From: Annona cherimola
Taxonomy: Eukaryota; Streptophyta; Magnoliopsida; Magnoliales; Annonaceae
Length of the DNA: 64,000 bases
Direction of reading: 5' to 3'
Assembly: GCA_030490835.1 (NCBI GenBank)
Contig: CM059975.1
Location: 8,809,579-8,873,578, forward strand
Part shown: in pieces, positions 13,125 through 30,116 of the stretch
Position numbering within the stretch: position 1 is the first letter of the stretch
How the letters are laid out: every line of letters starts with the position of its first letter
The notes under the pieces: model-generated
Database searches by the model: none
What the model was told of the DNA's origin: nothing
What the model saw: the letters and a program-made list of their open reading frames with translations, nothing else
Made by a program: the position numbers and the translations under genes

Positions 13125-13369
13125 CGAATTTCATTTTCTTGGCTAAGAAGGCAAAAGATATACTAGAAAATAACTTCGGTCCGAGAAACATAGATTACAT
13201 AAAGAGAACGAGTCAACCAAAGAAAAAATATAATAATGGAAATCATCGCATTCGCAGCCAAGTTCAGAATCACCACTATAAATACAGGCCCACTATCCAT
13301 TCACAACTGCATCCCGAGGCTAATCACAACACTCGATTTTTCAATTACCCACATAATTCAGTTTTTTAA

Positions 13370-14116
<747 letters not shown>

Positions 14117-14673
14117 GAATGCAGATTTTAAGCCTTGTTATGGTGTGTGCTACCTCGGCTTGATGTGAGAGATGTGGAAGCAATAAATTGAGATATATAT
14201 GCACGTATGAGAAGTGAGTACGTATCAGGGAAGATGCATTTCATGGGGATGCGATGATGTAGCTCGTAAAATAAATAAATGATTAAAGATGATTTTATCC
14301 TGGAAAAGGGACTGTTATGAATAATAATCACAGAGTTAAGTAGAGATTTGGACATGATTACGGATCCACTATAGATGTGCCTGATTAACAAATTCCCCTT
14401 TTCACAGCGACGAACTTGCTTAATTCGCTCAGCTCACACGCATGCATAGAACTAATAAAACTTGCAAAATGAAAGACGTGCACCTTAAAACATGTAAAGG
14501 AAAGTAATTATCAAGTTTGGGACAAAGCAGGGTTATATATTCATATATACTCGTATTGGTTAATGGACGCGCAGTTAATTGCATTTGGTATGGTCACTTA
14601 CTTGGTTTGGAGATTGTCGAATGATTAGGTCGAGATTTTGAGCCTAACAAACTTCTATATAAGTCTATTAATT

Positions 14674-15074
14674 TGGAACCCAATTCTGTGCGTGTACTTA
14701 GCTTCAGCGCACCTGGGTGCATTAAACTCATTTTAACTTATTTTTTTTAAAAAAAATTTATACAATTGTTAATCTAAGTGTATTTAATATGTGTATTAGT
14801 TTTTATCATTTTTAGCTTATTTTATGTATTTATTTTTTATTTTTGAAAATCAGTGGCAGTTTAGGTATTAGGTAATTTAAAATTACTAAAATGCCACTGA
14901 TTTTGAAAAATCAAAAATAAATATCTAAAATACTCCAAAAATGGTAAAAAGTAATACACATGTTAAATACACTAACATTAACAGCTTTATAAAAAAAATT
15001 AAAAATAAAAAAATGGGTTAATGTACCCGGGTGCACTAAAGCTTAAGTGCACTCGGGTTTACAGGATCGGGATC
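14674..15074. mobile_element. Foldback MITE, 9-bp TSD, empty site in block C
   Basis: A 401-bp element between two CTATTAATT copies (14665-14673 and 15075-15083). Block C at 17830-17840 has one uninterrupted TTATTAATTCATG, the empty site. The ends TGGAACCCAATTCTGTG and (complement) GATCCCGATCCTGT are imperfect TIRs. Near the right end CCCGGGTGCACT and AAGTGCACTCGGG form a hairpin around AAAGCTT. The body is the family palindrome with AAATCAGTGGCAGTTTAG. Confidence 0.8.
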
Positions 15075-15189
15075 CTATTAATTCATGTCTTAACTTCAAC
15101 TGATCTTATAAGTTTGTGCATTATTTAATTTGAAAATCTATATATGCATACGAGAAGTGAGTACGTAAATGGGCTGCAGCATTTGGTTA

Positions 15190-15343
15190 CGAGGATGAGA
15201 GAACCTCTCCTCCAGCGATACAACCCATCAGTCCCCATCCACAATGGCAAGCCCATGCGCGAATCTCGCTCATCATCCTTCAAGAAATCTGATAAGTATG
15301 GACTGGTGGTGGATTGCCATACCAAAGGGCAAAGGTCCAATGC
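15190..15343 (+). pseudogene. GST exon-1 relic (block C)
   Basis: Orthologous to 2040-2195. CCATCCACAATGGCAAGCCC, the CTCATCATCCTTCAAG segment and ACCAAAGGGCAAAGGTCCAATG match GST exon 1. Frame is lost by deletions. Confidence 0.7.
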
Positions 15344-16292
15344 GCACTGGCCAGTTCAGGATGATGGAATGGGATGGAGATGAATTAAGAAAATTAGATT
15401 AAAAAAATATTATGGTATTAAGACATGTGAAATATTGGGAATGTAAAAAGCATCATTGTAAATTCAAAAAATAAAGTCGTTATGTATTGCAAATGAGAAA
15501 TGATTTGTAAGAATAAAAATAAGCCTTTTAGAAGGGGAAAATTCAATTACATCCTCATTTCATCTCTTTCCTATTCATTCATATTTACCTCTTCAGACCC
15601 TACAATGTCTTGGAGCTCAATTCATTATTTTTGCCCCAGCCTTCTTTTCAATTATAATACATATAAGACCACTGGTCATATCTTAGCTCGTGCCATGCAA
15701 TTACCTAACTCCACATAAAACCAGTCTGAATTGCTGACTAATAGCCCAACAGTAAACTCTCAATTTTTATTTTTATTTTTAAAAAAAGTGCAGCGGTGGA
15801 AACTTGTGCTCGCAGTCCAGCCTGATGATGGCCCAGATTAAAAAAGGCTTCCTTTATGAGAGAATAGGACAAACAGGAGGTGCAGTGGTGCTTGGCATTC
15901 AAAGATGGCTGCTTGCTGCAGTCACCAGCAACCCCTGTTTCCTATTAATTGTTATTCATTGATCCTAGTATTAGTACATTTCTCCATTTGAAAATGCTGG
16001 AATGCGAACTCGGTGGAAAACAGTATTTTACAAGGTCTGGCTTTGAATTTCCAGAATCTTTAAATGGGGGCATGTAATAGAATTACGGAGGGTTTACTGC
16101 TCTTTCATTTTACATTTTTTTTAAAAGAAGGATGATATTTTGATTATATTTTCAATTATCTCTTTTTCGCTTTTGTTAAAAAACCTTATTTTTATTGAAA
16201 TTATTCTTTACCCAAACAAACGTGGTCGTTTTGTCCAGCATGTTAATTAACTAGCGTTGGTAGACCCCAGCATACCCCTGCAGCAGTCGAGC

Positions 16293-16309
16293 TGACGCAT
16301 TCGATTACG
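16293..16309 (+). promoter_or_regulatory. as-1-like element, GST C promoter
   Basis: TGACG, 7 bp, TTACG, same position as in copies A and B. TATA box TATAAATA at 16460-16467. Confidence 0.5.
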
Positions 16310-16468
16310 CGAATTTCATTTTCTTGCCTAACAAGCAAAAGATATACTAGAAAATAACTTCGGTCTGAGACCAAAAAATTACATAAAGAGAACCAGTCAA
16401 CCAAGGAAAAATATAATAATGGAAATCATCGCATTCGCAGCCATATTCAGAATCACCACTATAAATAG

Positions 16469-17299
<831 letters not shown>

Positions 17300-17890
17300 G
17301 AATGCAGATTTTAAGCCTTGTTATGGTGTGTGCTACCTCGGCTTGATGTGAGAGATGTGGAAGCAATAAATTGAGATATATATGCACGTATGAGAAGTGA
17401 GTACGTAGAAGGGAAGGTGCATTTCATGGGGATGCGATGATGTAGCTCCTAAAATAAATAAATGACTAAATGGGACTGTCATGAATAATAATCACAGAGT
17501 TAAGTAGAGATTTGGACATGATTACGGAACCACTATAGATGTGCCTGATTAACAAATTCCCCTTTTCAGAGCGACGGACTTGCTTAATTCGCTCAGCTCA
17601 CACGCATGCATAGAACTAATAAAACTTGCAAAATGCAAGACGTGCACCTTAAAACATGTAAAGATAAGTAATTACCAAGTTTGGGACAAAGCAGGGTTAT
17701 ATTATCATATATACTCGTATTAGTTAATGGACGCGCAGTTAATTGCATTTGGTATGGTCACTTACGTGGTTTGGAGATTATCGAATGATTAGGTTGAGAT
17801 TTTGAGCCTAACAAACTTCTATATAAGCTTATTAATTCATGTCTTAACTTCAAGTGATCTTATAAGTTTGTGATATTATTTAATTTGAAA

Positions 17891-18813
17891 ATCTAGCTAA
17901 ATTGCTAAAAAAAAGAAATAAGTCCAAGCTAGATAAATCAAAGAAAGTGTAAAAATGATTATGTCGGCCATAATTAGGTGAATAATGACACATGTAATAG
18001 GTTATTCTTGTGTGCATTTTGTTTTTCACAGATACTTATGTCATTTCCCCTGCATGTTAATCAAGGGACATTTGATAATCTCTTGCTATGATTTTTCATA
18101 TGTTTCTATTTCCTGCATGGCATCCCATAAAAAAGTTTCTTGTTCAACAATCCTATTATTTCAATTTTACCACTTTACTCCTATTATTTCTTCTTATAAC
18201 TACCTTTATTTATTTCAACTTTATTTCTATTATTTTATATTATTCACACAACTTTTAAAATATTTTCTTGACCATTTTTTATACTAATCGAAAATCTACT
18301 CCAAAATTCATTCTCTTAAATGACTCCTTCATTTTCCTTTAACTTTGCATATACCTAACTAACGGAGGAGTACTTTTGCTGACAAGCAATTTTTATTTCT
18401 TTTCGTCAAGAGCACTTTTGAAAGCTATTTGATGTATAAAATTCTGTGCTTCTAAAGCATTTTTGAGATCATGTTGCTAGCCTCCTACCTGCACCTAATG
18501 AAGGCCTAATGGCCAATACAAGCAAGCTTAAAGGGGGGATTTGCACATACGTCCCAAAGTTCGAGGACTTGTGCACTTTTTGGGCATTACATTTGATGTT
18601 TTTAATACATGACTTTAAATTTCGAAAATGTTAAATTATAATCTTTTAGTTAAATTAGGTTTTAACAGTGTCAACTTTTTAATGTAAAATTACAAATCTT
18701 AAGTGAATTGAACTTCTTCTTTAAACTTTTCTGTGGACCACTAATTTGAAATAAACTAAGGGCTTGAAATTTGAATAATATGTGAAATAAGATAAAAAAT
18801 TTCATTATTAAAT
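17891..18813. other. Intergenic stretch, no gene seen
   Basis: AT-rich. Around 18150-18300 the pyrimidine-rich strand weakly resembles the Tourist-like MITE body. A 100-codon open frame at 17985-18287 lies in this low-complexity region and resembles nothing I know. Confidence 0.4.
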
Positions 18814-19274
18814 GGGATAATTCCTCTTATACTCATAACAATTGCACATAATTCATAATACACCCACAATATTTTGTAAATTTCTTTTATACCCACAACA
18901 TTTCACCCTAAATTCTTCTCATTCCCGTGCTATTAAAATCATCATTATCTACCCTATTGAAAAGACGATTTTGCCCATTTAAATTTTTTTAATTGAAATA
19001 ATTTAACTTTAACATGACTTAATTGATGATAGTAAATCATTAATACAAGATATTAAATAACTTGAAAGTCATATTAAGATTAATTTATTTTAATTAGAAA
19101 AAAAATTAAAATGGAAAAATTGTCTTTTCAATGGGATAAATAACGGTGATTTTAATGACGTATGTATAAGAGGAATTTACGGTGAAATGTTATGGGTATA
19201 AAAGAAATTTATGAAATGATGTGGGTATATTAGAAATTATATGCAATTGTTATGAGTATAAGAAGAATTGTCCC
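18814..19274. mobile_element. MULE-like MITE with long TIRs
   Basis: A 461-bp element starting GGGATAATTCCTCTTATACT; its right end (complement) is GGGACAATTCTTCTTATACT. The arms, roughly 18814-18975 and 19110-19274, pair over most of their length. The flanks TTATTAAAT and TTATTAAAA agree at 8 of 9 positions, fitting a 9-bp TSD and Mutator-like mobilisation. No coding sequence. Confidence 0.75.
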
Positions 19275-19283
19275 TTATTAAAA

Positions 19284-20430
19284 TTTCCCTAATTTCAATA
19301 TAATACTTCATTTTCCACAACATAATAACTTTACTTTTTTCATTGTCAATACTATTTTTTGCAATTCTAATATACTTTCTTACTTCCTAATACATAATAA
19401 TCTCTCATGCTCCAATTTCATGCCTTCACATACTTACGAACACTCTTGAAACAATTATTTCAACATTTATCTAGATTATTAAAAAATATTTATTTTGGAG
19501 ATTAGTGGGGCAATTGGGTCATTTCATAGTGAAAACCTGATCATGTTAAGAATTCACTCGACTAGAGTGACTTAGAAAAACTAAAGTTGCACATTCTTAG
19601 AATAGAATGCGGATGAGATAAAAATTTTCATTTCTCAAAAAATAAAAAAATAACAATTAATTTTTTATTTTTTAATTTCTAGTACACAATAATATTTTTT
19701 TTATCTTATTCAATATTCCCTCCCAATTGTCGATGGGCTAGAGTCATTTGAGGCGGCTATAAAACTCATAAGTAAAAAAAAAATTAGAAATTTTTGTAAA
19801 TTTTGAGGTATCAATATGTAAATCTATGATTTTTTTTTTAAAAAAAAAAGCCCATCATAGCTAGAGGCAATTTTCTGGTAGTTATGGTCCCACCATAGCG
19901 TCGTCAGAATTCTAAAATTTACAGTTTTCGGGTAACATTTGCGTTTGTTCCCAATAATTTCAACAGTACTTAGCATTGACCGCATTTTCTCACGAAATTG
20001 AGAACAATCAAAATATATTAAAAATAAAAATAAATTATTGTTATTATTATGTAACGGAGCGCGATCTAGTGTACTCTGTATTGCCACATTTTCTTAATTA
20101 TTTTTTTTTTTTATTTTTTTGCACTTGGACACAGGCCCAAACATGATATTTTCATAAACGTAGTTTTTAATACTTTTTGATGTTTTTAAATATTTCTCAT
20201 ATGTATCAAAAAATGTAAAAAATAAATCTATGAAAACACTCTGCTTGGGCTAACATGTAAAATTAAAAAAAATTAAAAAATGGGAGCTGGATCCGGGCCC
20301 ATATGAAATTTGATGAAAACGATGAATGGCACCGAGAAAATTATCGCATTTTGCGGTAATTTTTCAATGACTTACCCCTCAGGCAAATTGGTGAGTGGTC
20401 TAGCAAAGAAGGCCTGCAGTTCAGGCCAGA
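19284..20430. other. Intergenic stretch with a weak foldback repeat
   Basis: AT-rich, no gene seen. About 20117-20262 is an imperfect inverted repeat (GCCCAAACATGATATTTTCATA against GCCCAAGCAGAGTGTTTTCATA on the other strand), possibly another worn MITE. Upstream of GST D it gives way to less AT-biased promoter DNA. Confidence 0.4.
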
Positions 20431-20443
20431 ACATTAATGATAA

Positions 20444-20460
20444 TGACGCATGCAGTGACG
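20444..20460 (+). promoter_or_regulatory. Perfect as-1 half-site pair, GST D promoter
   Basis: TGACGCATGCAGTGACG: two exact TGACG half-sites with 7 bp between them, the canonical as-1 geometry. A second weaker pair (TGACG, 7 bp, TAACG) follows at 20523-20539. They lie about 280 and 190 bp upstream of the start codon; a TATA-like TATAAAAA is at 20602-20609. Confidence 0.65.
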
Positions 20461-20711
20461 ACATGCATGTACAGCTCTTTGCATAAGTCATTGGCTTTCT
20501 TGACTGCGGCGGCGGCCGAAGATGACGCAAGAGATAACGAGAGAAAAGCACAGCAAAGGCCAACATCGAGTTCCAACTTCCAAACCAACTGCGGGAAGTT
20601 CTATAAAAATAAATATAAATACAAGATGACTACCATAAACAAGTACCGCATTCCATTCATCAACAAACTCATCAGTTTTTTCAACACCCACATAAATTCT
20701 CAGTTTTTTAG

Positions 20712-23025
<2,314 letters not shown>

Positions 23026-24699
23026 TTACAGGAGAGATTAGTTTGAACTGTGGTATCCCTGAAAGTAAACTAGTGTAAAAGAGAAGATGGCGGTTTTAGT
23101 AGAACAATACTAGTCATGCGGTGAGTGAAGATCTATGAAATCTCTCTTTTTCTTCAAGACACTTTGTTATCAATGATGGTTAGGAATTTTTTTCCAGAAG
23201 CACCATTGAAACCCTGATCAGGCCCAGGCCCTCAACAACTGAATTAGTTTTCATATGAGCTTCATAAAAGATTTAGCAAAGCCCATCTCATTCAATACGA
23301 AGTCTTTACTTTTTATTTTTGTGATATTTTAAGAAAATTATAGGAAATTTTAAAACTCAATTCGTTGAGTATATTCATTAGCTTCTTTCATTTCTTGCAA
23401 TTGCCTGATGTGGAATGAAATAATGAAATTTAATCTCAATTAAAATTCAAAAATAACAACTGAAATGCTTTGATGAAACCTTCCTCATTTTTAACATCTT
23501 TATGATTAATAAAAATTACTTCATCTATTGTGTGTAATGTTAGTTATAGTATCGCATAACTATTTTATTTGTCTAATATTATTATGCATGGGCTTTATCT
23601 ATAAATACAAAAAATTAACATAATAAAATTGTTTAATATTAAATATTAATTTTCAACGTCTAAAATATCATTGCGTTGTGGATAAATAATTCTATAATGC
23701 ATTATTATACTTTAATATATATGTAAATGAATCTAAATATTTTTCCTAGTTTAGAACATATTAAATTTTAGTTTTCTAGCTAAACACATAATTTAAATAT
23801 AATGAATTGATTACACTAGTTATTAATGTATTAAAAATGATGGGGGTTATATGGGACCACTCAACCTTCGGAACTCATTTTAAAAGGGGCCCAGCAGTCG
23901 CAAATTGTATAATCGACGTAATGTTCATTACTTCATCGTGGTACAGCGACTTCGAAAAATATGAAGATAGACTTTGTTTATTTATTGTTTTGAAAAAAAA
24001 AAAATGCTTGGTGACCAGCTGCTGCATAAAATTCAACGATGGTGGGCGCCTGGACAGCCTCGTGTATTCAACGATGGTGGGCGCCTGGACAGCCGCTTAC
24101 ACGAGGCATTCCTGATTCACAACGGGCCCCGTCCCCGAAATGCTTATCATCTTTAGCCAGATCCTCGCCGGAGTGTTAATGAACTTTTTATAAATGGGTT
24201 TGGATTGAGTTTTTAAATAAATAAATTATGATCCGCTAATATATTCAATCATTTAATTAAATAAACGGATTAAAATTGAGATTTTATAATCAGTCAATCC
24301 ATTTAATCCGTTTAACTCATTTAACTCATTTAACACATTATAATTATATATATAAATATAAACTTTTTGGTTACTTTTCCCCGCTAAGTCTTCATCTCAC
24401 CACCTAATTTTCATTTTTACACTTATTGTCTTAATTTCATATTCCTATTACTACTCTATTTTCATTTCGTTTTCCTCGAAAACACCCTCTTATCTTTCCC
24501 TGTAAGATCATCTTTTTCCAAAGTCAAGTTTTGAAGTCGTTTATTATATAACCTGTTAACAATTCGTCATCCTATTTATTAAATGGGTTGTAAATAGGTT
24601 TGGATTGAGATTTTTTAAATTGATTAATAAATGAATTAAGATTTGGATATTTTAAATAGATTAATATTAGAATTTGGCTCTGTCGAACCTAATCTGTTG
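23026..24699. other. Intergenic stretch with repeats, no gene seen
   Basis: 23480-23790 is a minus-strand relative of the 26.6-27.3 kb repeat. At 24032-24101 a 35-bp GC-rich unit (core GATGGTGGGCGCCTGGACAG) occurs twice in tandem. 24200-24340 and 24540-24670 are AT-rich with CCATTTAATCCGTTTAACTC-type words shared with 42.6-42.8 kb. A 102-codon open frame at 23807-24115 crosses the tandem unit and looks random. Confidence 0.5.
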
Positions 24700-25065
24700 A
24701 CACCCTGTATCTATATGGCTTGGGTGGAAACGTCACCTCATCTCATACCCAAAGATCCCCATCAAATGACTACCCGAAGGTTTTGGGCTGACTTCATAGG
24801 TCAGAAGGCGAGAGTAACAGAGTAAGCTCCTTAACAAATTAAAAATTAATACATGCTTCTACGACTATTTAATTATATTTGATTCTTTCTTCTATTAATT
24901 GTGTATCAATTAAGGTATATGAGAACAGTTATAAGATCTCATCGGAGAAAGGAAAGGCCGGAGCAGTGGTAGTGAGAAGGAATTAATTGAGCCATTGAAA
25001 GTGCCGAGCTCTTTTTCCTGTAGGTAATTCCTTTGAATTTCTCGACATTTCTTTGATGTGCTCGG
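24700..25065 (+). pseudogene. Truncated GST relic, both exons
   Basis: Exon-1 tail: codons reading roughly LIPKDPHQMTTRRFWADFIGQK (24740-24808) match the [21 protein letters not shown] end of the live genes. The following base run is GCGAGA where the others have the GT donor. Exon-2 relic: ELIEPLKV-like codons near 24980 and NSFEFLDISL-like codons near 25030-25055 match exon 2. The rest of exon 2 is missing because a foldback MITE begins at about 25062. Start, catalytic region and C-terminus are gone. Confidence 0.75.
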
Positions 25066-25415
25066 ATCTAGTGCAAACGGACACAAATGCTCATTTTTTT
25101 ATTTTTTGAAAATTTTTCACACAACTAGTAATCTAAGTGTATTTAACATTTGTATTAATTTTTACTATTTTTGAAAATTTTTAAATTTTTATTTTTAAAA
25201 ATAAGTGTCATTTTAGTAATTTTAAATTACAAAAAATGTCAAATATTTTTTTAAATTTTTAAAAAAATCTAAAATCTTCAAAAATAGTAAAAATTTTTTT
25301 ATACAAGTTCGATATACTTAGATTAACGGTATTATAAAAAATTCAAAAAATAAAAAATATATTAAAGACACCGGAGTACACTAAAGCTAAGTGCACCCGA
25401 GTGCATTTAATAATA
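25062..25415. mobile_element. Foldback MITE cutting the GST relic
   Basis: The body palindrome, the TTTTTACTATTTTTGAAAAT stretch and its complement, and the terminal hairpin GTACACT..AGTGCAC near 25375-25400 place it in the same family as 14674-15074. The start GCTCGGATCTAGTGCA is near the family TIR. A TSD could not be read. Confidence 0.6.
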
Positions 25416-26219
25416 CACATCCTTCAATTGCTTACTCTTGCTAGAATGTTTTAGGCTTAATAGGTGTAATAAGTATGAATGTGTGAGCTTGTAAGAAGTA
25501 TAAATTAAGTTGTAAAGTGGGGTCTTTATATTGTCTTTGGTATAAAGTTCTTGTAGGAGCAATATCATACAAGTTATCAATAATTTGGGATCATAGCCAA
25601 AAATTAGGTATTCAGGTTTGTGGAGATTTCACTAGCTAGAAGCTTGGAAGAGCGCAAAATACACCAAGTCACAATGACAAATATATCTACTTGGATGAGC
25701 AACATCAAAAAAATCAATAACAATGACTATAATAACTGGTGTTTATATATGTAGTTCTATCTAATTGGCTAAGATCTTTGAAATATCGTTGGTAGCAGAA
25801 ATACTATACCAGCAAAAGATGTTGAAGAATTTAAAAAAAAATAAAAGTGAAAGCTGGCAAGACAATTTACGTGTCAGCAGTAACCACTGAGATCAAGTTA
25901 CTACAAAGAATCAAGGATGGTAAAATGCTTAAGGAGGCATGACACACATTAACAGGCCTTCACAATGAAGAATGATGCAAAGCTCCAAAGGCTATAAATT
26001 AAACCATTATCCATTTGCAAAGCTCCAAAGGCTAGAAATTAAACTCTTATCCACCTCACAACAAAATATGATGATGAAGAATTTTAATGATTGATGTAAA
26101 ATTTAATTCGTTCATTGAGTTTAACATCATTTGTTTAGCTAGGAAACTAAGTTTTATCCAAATTCAATATGTGTATCAATCATATTTGCTCAAAAATAGG
26201 TACATTTATATGTAAATTA
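25416..26219. other. Intergenic stretch, no gene seen
   Basis: Slightly less AT-rich than its surroundings. A 39-bp unit (core TGCAAAGCTCCAAAGGCTA) is tandemly repeated at 25977-26056. No recognisable protein or relic. Confidence 0.5.
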
Positions 26220-27350
26220 GAAAAAACGCTTAAACCATAACTATAATATAGTAATACTTTATAAATTATTTATCCATATATTCGTGATACTTTAGATAAT
26301 TTAGATGTTGAAAATATTACTTTAAAATTAATATTTGACATTAAATCATCTTATTACATTGATTTTACACGTTTCTAAATAAAGTCCATGCGCACTAATA
26401 CTAGACAAATAAAAGAGTTTCTATGATAATGTAAATGATGTTAAATATAACAAACAAAGTAGATTTTATATCAACCATCTAAATATTAAAAATGAGGGGG
26501 GGGGGGGGGGGTTTCATAAGAGCACTTGGGTGGATTTAGATCAAATTCAATTTTATCTTTGCTCATTCTTAAGTTGAATTAAAAAGGAGACATTGCAAAT
26601 ATTTAAAAAAGATTAAAAATGAGGCACCACTAATATATATACATATATGAAAACTCATCATGTGTACACGGACTGCACCATAATGACAGCACAATCAACT
26701 ATAAGATGGGCCCCACATATATTAAAATGTAATAATACTTTATATAATCACTTTATCCATATAAGAATTAGGTTTTAGATTGTTTAAATGTTGAAAATAT
26801 CACTTAAAATTTAATATTTACATTAAATTATTTTATCGATTTTATATCATTTTAAGATAAAGCATATACAGATGTTAGATTTTGATGAAAATTAGTATGC
26901 TAACAAAGTGAATAATTCTAAATGCAATAGGGGAAATAGATTTTTTATTCATGATCAAGTGGGCCCCACCATGCATGGATTGCACCGTAATTGTGGTCCG
27001 AATACATTTGAATAAATTCTTGTACATATGAGATATATTACAATACAGTTGCCTGCACCATATTTTATGGTGCATTTGGCTTAAAATGGGCTTCACATAT
27101 ACTTAAATATATCGACACTTTATATAATCATTTATAAATAGATAGATTATGTAAGAGATAGTTGACATGTGGAAGAAATAAAGTTAAAATTATTATTTAC
27201 ATCAAATTATTTTATTACATTGAATTTGTACTATTTTCGGATGGGATATATACACATATCCAGTTATATGAAAATTGGTATGATAATAAAATACATCATT
27301 CTAAATATAACTGGTGAACTTAATTATAATTTTATAATCACGTGGGGCCC
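26220..27350 (+). repeat. Tandem array of a ~350-bp AT-rich repeat
   Basis: Three diverged units: partial at 26220-26470, fuller at about 26655-27005 and 27055-27350. Each carries a GGGCCC(CAC) word, TACTTTATATAATCA, an AATGTTGAAAATATCACT-type stretch, ATTTTATTACATTGAT and GAAAATT(A/G)GTATG. A run of about 18 G lies near 26497-26511. The units recur inverted in the GST D intron and at 23.5 kb, so the family is dispersed. No coding capacity. Confidence 0.65.
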
Positions 27351-27560
27351 ATTTTAAGGCAACTTTACCTTAACTTAAAGTGCATGTGCTTGCATTGAAA
27401 TATTTCTGTGTATACACGGAGAGACTGCCATCACGGCGGGGCCCACAGACTGCAAGGATTGGTTTCTTGGCCATCACGGCAGAATTAATTATTTTCATTA
27501 GGAGTCAACGAAGAAAAACCAATAAAACCAAGCTGAGAAAATCTATAAAAACAAGCATAA

Positions 27561-28375
<815 letters not shown>

Positions 28376-29293
28376 TGTGAAGTAGGGGCCAACAATTCTT
28401 TTGTGGTTTGCTGTTGGCTTTGTTGGATGCTACTGTACTCATGCTCAATAAACACCCAGTTGCTTTTGTAGTGATTGGCAGTTTCTATGTAGTATTGCAG
28501 GACGAGTGGATCGAGCTTTAAGAAGTTCTTGTCATTTGTCAGGATCTGTTTCAGGACCTGCACTGTTATCTCACCCACTAAATGATATTTAACAGAAAAT
28601 CTTCCGCATAAGCCGATAAATCTTTTGATATTACGCATCACAGAAAATCCAGCTCAATAAAGCTAGAAGTTTAGTCCCTGCCAAACCAAAGATTAAGAGG
28701 CCGCTAAAAGGCCTATTAGACGAAAGCATGAAATCACTAGCCAATAAATATATTATATATATGGATGGATAAATATTATTTTTATCAACTTTGGATTTCG
28801 TTAGAACATGTTTTTAAATTTTTTTTTAAAAAACATGGACCCAGTCATAAACACCTTCCATCCACTCGAAACTAATTAAAATATGGCCCCCATCCAAGGA
28901 AAAAAAAAATAAAATCTTTTGTTACAAATTTTCGAGCATGATCCATCCATTAATTTTCCTGTTTCAACCAAATTATATTTTTGAGGTGACCCTGCTACGT
29001 TTTCCGCATGCAATCCTCGTCCATGCCCAGGTACAACTGTTAAAAAATGCAGGCAACTTAAGGACTTTTTTGAAAAAATTAGACGAAGACTGTTGCTTCC
29101 TTACGAAAGCGGAGATCACATTCATGCGTAGACAATATCAATCGCACTTGGTTATACCTTGGGCGACAAAAATTCTTTATTTTTGATATGGAAGAAAGCA
29201 ATGGCCGACTGCCATGCTCCATTGAATTTCAGGCTCGATCTCCCAGTCACTCCATAAAGATTGACCTAACTCCGAGTTTCATCACTTAACAAC
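28376..29293. other. Intergenic stretch, no gene seen
   Basis: 3' flank of GST F to about 28650, then AT-rich DNA. Short frames at 28938-29186 and 28363-28641 (minus) have no recognisable features. Confidence 0.5.
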
Positions 29294-30010
29294 ATGGCCG
29301 AAAGTGTCGTTCTGTTGGGCTTTTGGCCTAGTGCTTTTGGGAACAGGGTCTGGACTCCGGTCGTTGGCTGAGAAGTTGGTGGAATACATGTGCAAGGAAG
29401 AGAATCTGCTAGAGAAGAGCTCTCTCCTTCTACAATCCAATCCTGTCATCAAGAAGGTCCTTGTTCTTATTGATAATGGGAAGCCCATCTCGGAATCACT
29501 CCTCGTTATCCAATACATTGATGAGCTTTGGAAGGATGGCTCGCTCTGATGTCTAAAGGTACGTACCAAAGGTCAAACGCTATGTTTTGGGCCGACTGCA
29601 TTGACAAGAAGGTGAGAAATCAATAACTCATGTTTTTGCAATCATTCCCTTCCATTATCTAATGCTAATATATGTAAACAGGTTTTATTTTTTGCTTGTC
29701 AGCTGCACGACTGTGGATAGAGACAGTGTCAGACTGCAGGAGAGGCTAAACAGACTGATGCAAAGGAGTTTAAAGAATGCCTGAAACTGCTGGAAGAAGA
29801 AGGGCCACATTTCAGACGGGATACACTTGGGTTTTTGGACCCGGCCCTGATTTCATAATCTTGTTGGTTCTACACGTATAAGACTGATGGAAATTTCAGC
29901 ATGGAGACGGAATGCCCAAGCTGAAGGAGTGCGTGAAAAGGTGGATGGGAAGGGAGAGTGTGTTCAAGGCCCATCCTGACCCGCATAATTAAGATTTATG
30001 AATTTGTGTG
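29294..30010 (+). pseudogene. GST pseudogene G, frameshifts and a stop
   Basis: The start MAESVVLLGFWPSAFGNRV is good GST sequence including the catalytic Ser. One indel near 29355 then shifts frame into LAEKLVEYMCKEENLLEKSS and on through QYIDELWKDG. A second frameshift at about 29548 precedes YQRSNAMFWADCIDKK and a normal donor (AAG|GTGAGA). Exon 2 (from about 29725) has an in-frame TAA at 29856-29858, next to the LGFLDPALIS segment, and a further frame loss at ETECP. It sits in line with the live genes, so it is a dead cluster member, closest in motif (WPSAFG) to copy H. Confidence 0.88.
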
Positions 30011-30116
30011 ATCCATAAAGCAGATGTTTCGAATACAGTAAGAAAGAAAGAGGAAAAGTGTCAGAGAGTGTTTTGTACTTTCTATGTTTAATTGAATGCA
30101 GAATTTCTTGCATTAT

